A DNA stretch of 64,000 nt from Tamlana carrageenivorans (GTDB lineage: Bacteria; Bacteroidota; Bacteroidia; Flavobacteriales; Flavobacteriaceae): assembly GCF_002893765.1 (NCBI RefSeq), contig NZ_CP025938.1, positions 3,863,501-3,927,500 on the forward strand. The letters run 5' to 3'. Numbering within the stretch: position 1 is the first letter of the stretch; every line of letters begins with the position of its first letter. Below are positions 62,079 through 64,000 of the stretch, piece by piece. The notes under the pieces were generated by a model, which was not told the origin of the DNA, ran no database searches, and was given only the letters and a program-made list of their open reading frames with translations. The position numbers and the translations under genes are program-made.

Positions 62079-63182
62079 CCGTATTCAAGAACTTAACGCA
62101 ACAAATCTAAATTAATAGATTTGTAATTATGGTACGAAAAAAAACAGGTAGACTTACCCTTAAAGAAAGAATACAGATTGAGACTCTTTTAACTGAAAAA
62201 AAGAATAAATCATACATCGCTATAACCATTAACAGAGCTCGATCTACGGTTACAAGAGAAGTTAATAAATGGGTGCAAACAGATAGAGATAAATACTCAG
62301 CAGAACTAGCTCATTGGTGCGCCAAAGATGATTACCTAAACAAAAGAAATATTGATAAAATATCTAAGTACCCTAGACTTCGAATTTATGTCTATAGGGG
62401 CTTATTATCACAATGGACTCCTGAACAAATTGCTGGAAGACTAAAAGAAGAATTCCCAAATGATCCTATAATGTCTATTTCTCACGAATCAATTTATAGG
62501 TACATATATGCAAAGCCTCAAGCTAGTTTAAATAAAAAACTAATTAAGCTCCTCGTACGCAAAAAAACAAGACGTAGACCCTCTAAAAAAAGACGCAGAA
62601 CAGGATCTAAAATATTAAACCAAGTCAGTATAGACCTAAGGCCCGAGCATATTAACCTAAGAAATGAAATCGGACACTGGAAAGGAGATTTAATGATTGG
62701 GAAGGATCAAAAATCGGCTATTGGAACTATCGTAGAACGCAAATCTAGATATACATTAATTATCAAACTAAAAGCCAGGAACTCTAAGGAAATTGCTAAA
62801 ATGTTTTCTAAAGAACTTAACAAACTAGATCCCATATTCAAAAAATCTATGACCTACGATAATGGAATTGAAATGGCAAGACACGAAACAATTACCAAGA
62901 AAACAGGTATGAAAATTTACTTTGCACACCCCTATTCTTCTTGGGAAAGAGGTACCAATGAAAACACTAACGGACTCATCAGAAGGTACCTCCCAAAAGG
63001 AACAGATTTTAACAAAATTGACTTAAATACATTCATCGAAATTCAAGAAAAATTAAACAATAGACCTCGTAAAATTATTGGATTTAAAACCCCTAATGAA
63101 GTTATGATAAAAGAACTAAAAATTGTAGCTTAGACTCATACAAAAAAAAGCAACGTTTGTTGCGTTAGAACCTTGAATGCAG
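62079..63182 (+). mobile_element. IS30-family insertion sequence, full-length copy
   Basis: Left repeat TATTCAAGAACTTAACGCAA (from about 62082) and right repeat, complement CATTCAAGGTTCTAACGCAA, show the ends. The single transposase gene is complete in length. The right end abuts a start-less copy of the DUF4372 transposase, so this element or a rearrangement truncated that IS. No target duplication was found. Confidence 0.85.
62129..63133 (+). CDS. IS30-family transposase, full length but WEGD changed to WKGD
   Basis: A 334-residue IS30 transposase. An N-terminal helix-turn-helix (LTLKERIQIETLLTEKKNKSYIA region, about 9-45) is followed by a basic linker (RKKTRRRPSKKRRR, about 144-157) and the DDE core: Asp187 in GHWKGDLMIG, Asp244 in TYDNGIEMA and Glu278 in GTNENTNGL. 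The residue just two before the first Asp is Lys185 (codon 62681-62683) where the truncated copy and the family have Glu. All three catalytic acids are present, but this substitution in a very conserved motif may weaken or abolish activity. Confidence 0.9.
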   Translation: MVRKKTGRLTLKERIQIETLLTEKKNKSYIAITINRARSTVTREVNKWVQTDRDKYSAELAHWCAKDDYLNKRNIDKISKYPRLRIYVYRGLLSQWTPEQIAGRLKEEFPNDPIMSISHESIYRYIYAKPQASLNKKLIKLLVRKKTRRRPSKKRRRTGSKILNQVSIDLRPEHINLRNEIGHWKGDLMIGKDQKSAIGTIVERKSRYTLIIKLKARNSKEIAKMFSKELNKLDPIFKKSMTYDNGIEMARHETITKKTGMKIYFAHPYSSWERGTNENTNGLIRRYLPKGTDFNKIDLNTFIEIQEKLNNRPRKIIGFKTPNEVMIKELKIVA

Positions 63183-63184
63183 CG

Positions 63185-64000
63185 AATAAAAGTAAAAACT
63201 TTAGCGGACACCCCATAATCAAACAGGTATTAAATTTCATTTTGCCCAAAGATGTTCATCGGACAGCCAAAAAGCACAACAGCGATCGCTATACCAAAAA
63301 GTTTACCACCTATGAGCATTTGGCCACTATGGTATTTACCGTGATCAGTGGCTGTAGCTCACTTCGTGAGGTTTCCAGTATTATGCTTGCCTGCGAGGGA
63401 AAGATCAACCATCTAGGACTCACGGACTTTCCAAAACGCAGTACCTTGTCAGATGCTAACAGGAGAAGAAGCTCTGAAGTATTTGCCGATATTTATCATT
63501 TACTCTACAAACGTTACCATCGCTTTTTATCGGACAGCAGACCCTTAGAACCTGCAGTGAAGAACCTTAAAATCGTTGATTCCTCGACCATCCCCCTATT
63601 TAGCGACATTCTTAAAGGTGTAGGAAGGAACCCGCTCAACGGCAAAAAGAAAGGAGGTATCAAGATGCATACTATGATAAACGTCATGGAAGACGTTCCT
63701 TGTCTGATTAAGTTTTCAAGCGCGGCCACGCACGACCACACCTTTTTAAAAGACCTGGAACTCAAGAAGGGCTCTTATGTGGTTTTTGACAAAGGGTATG
63801 TGGATTATGAGCAATACCAAAAATGGACACTGGAAGATGTTTACTTTGTGACTCGGCAAAAGGACAATGCTCGCTATACAAGCCTTGAAGAGTTTGATAT
63901 CTCCAATAAAGTGGACGATGCTGTCCTAAAGGACGAAAAAATAGGGCTTACGGACAAAAACGGCAATGCTTTTTCCCTGAGGAGAATCGCTTTTTGGCAC
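63185..64000 (+). pseudogene. DUF4372/DDE transposase, copy 3, start missing, runs off the window
   Basis: From codon 2 (NKSKNFSGHPI) onward it matches the tandem copies at 53353-55947 in the opposite orientation. The ATG and the whole left terminal repeat are replaced by the IS30 end (the codon before Asn reads GCG). One residue change was noted: INVMEDV here versus INAMEDV in the other copies. The 3' part is outside the window. Confidence 0.88.

Noticed and set aside
61894..62115. Small open frame of 73 codons over E2
   Set aside because: It is the read-through of a hairpin repeat, has no recognisable domain or leader and overlaps the IS30 left end.

Overview
The window reads as chromosome of a marine-type Flavobacteriaceae (Bacteroidota). 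It is AT-rich, carries SusC/SusD proteins, a hybrid two-component regulator, type IX secretion (T9SS) C-terminal sorting domains, Bacteroidota-style promoters (TTG / TAnnTTTG) and a Bacteroidota-specific type VI secretion protein (TssN). I cannot name genus or species.

Layout. (1) 20-2436, minus strand: the edge of a type VI secretion locus (TssN, a TssG-like baseplate protein) and an NlpC/P60 lipoprotein. (2) 2779-35638, all minus strand: a large pectin polysaccharide utilisation locus (PUL). In transcription order it has an HTCS regulator, SusC, SusD, a SusE-position surface lipoprotein, a PL1 pectate lyase lipoprotein, GH43, GH3, GH95, GH28, a CE7-like esterase, CE8, CE12 and a giant CE8-CBM6-PL1 protein. 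Together these would bind pectin at the surface, remove methyl and acetyl esters, cut homogalacturonan by lyase and hydrolase, trim arabinose/xylose/fucose-type side groups and import oligomers. (3) 35840-38638: two unrelated insertion sequences only 36 bp apart, each with its own target duplication, just upstream of the regulator. (4) 38761-53086: conserved chromosome with SRP RNA, glutaminyl cyclase, cytochrome bd (cydAB), ankyrin protein and catalase-peroxidase, thiol peroxidase and diacylglycerol kinase, ftsK-lolA-lptF/G and ribBA. (5) 53112-64000: an insertion-sequence pile-up of four IS types, some tandem, truncated or chimeric, around a small cargo of a secreted M43 metalloprotease and a lipocalin-like lipoprotein, plus two related 137-bp hairpin elements.

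The main result is that the pectin locus is decaying while its core stays open. The CE8-PL1 protein has an in-frame TAG inside its signal peptide. The CE12 esterase has a frameshift that detaches its T9SS sorting domain. A second CE12 gene has lost its central catalytic blocks and is fused in frame to the GH95 enzyme. Two of the three lesions remove export signals rather than active sites, and all three fall on functions duplicated elsewhere in the locus. Other points: a RibBA whose cyclohydrolase half has no cysteine, a branched RNA fold between the binding-protein and enzyme genes, an IS30 transposase with the WEGD motif changed to WKGD, and a cassette-like pair of hairpin repeats.

Limits: no database search was possible. 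Family names rest on motifs and overall resemblance, and repeat boundaries on reading by eye. Single-base lesions could be assembly errors.
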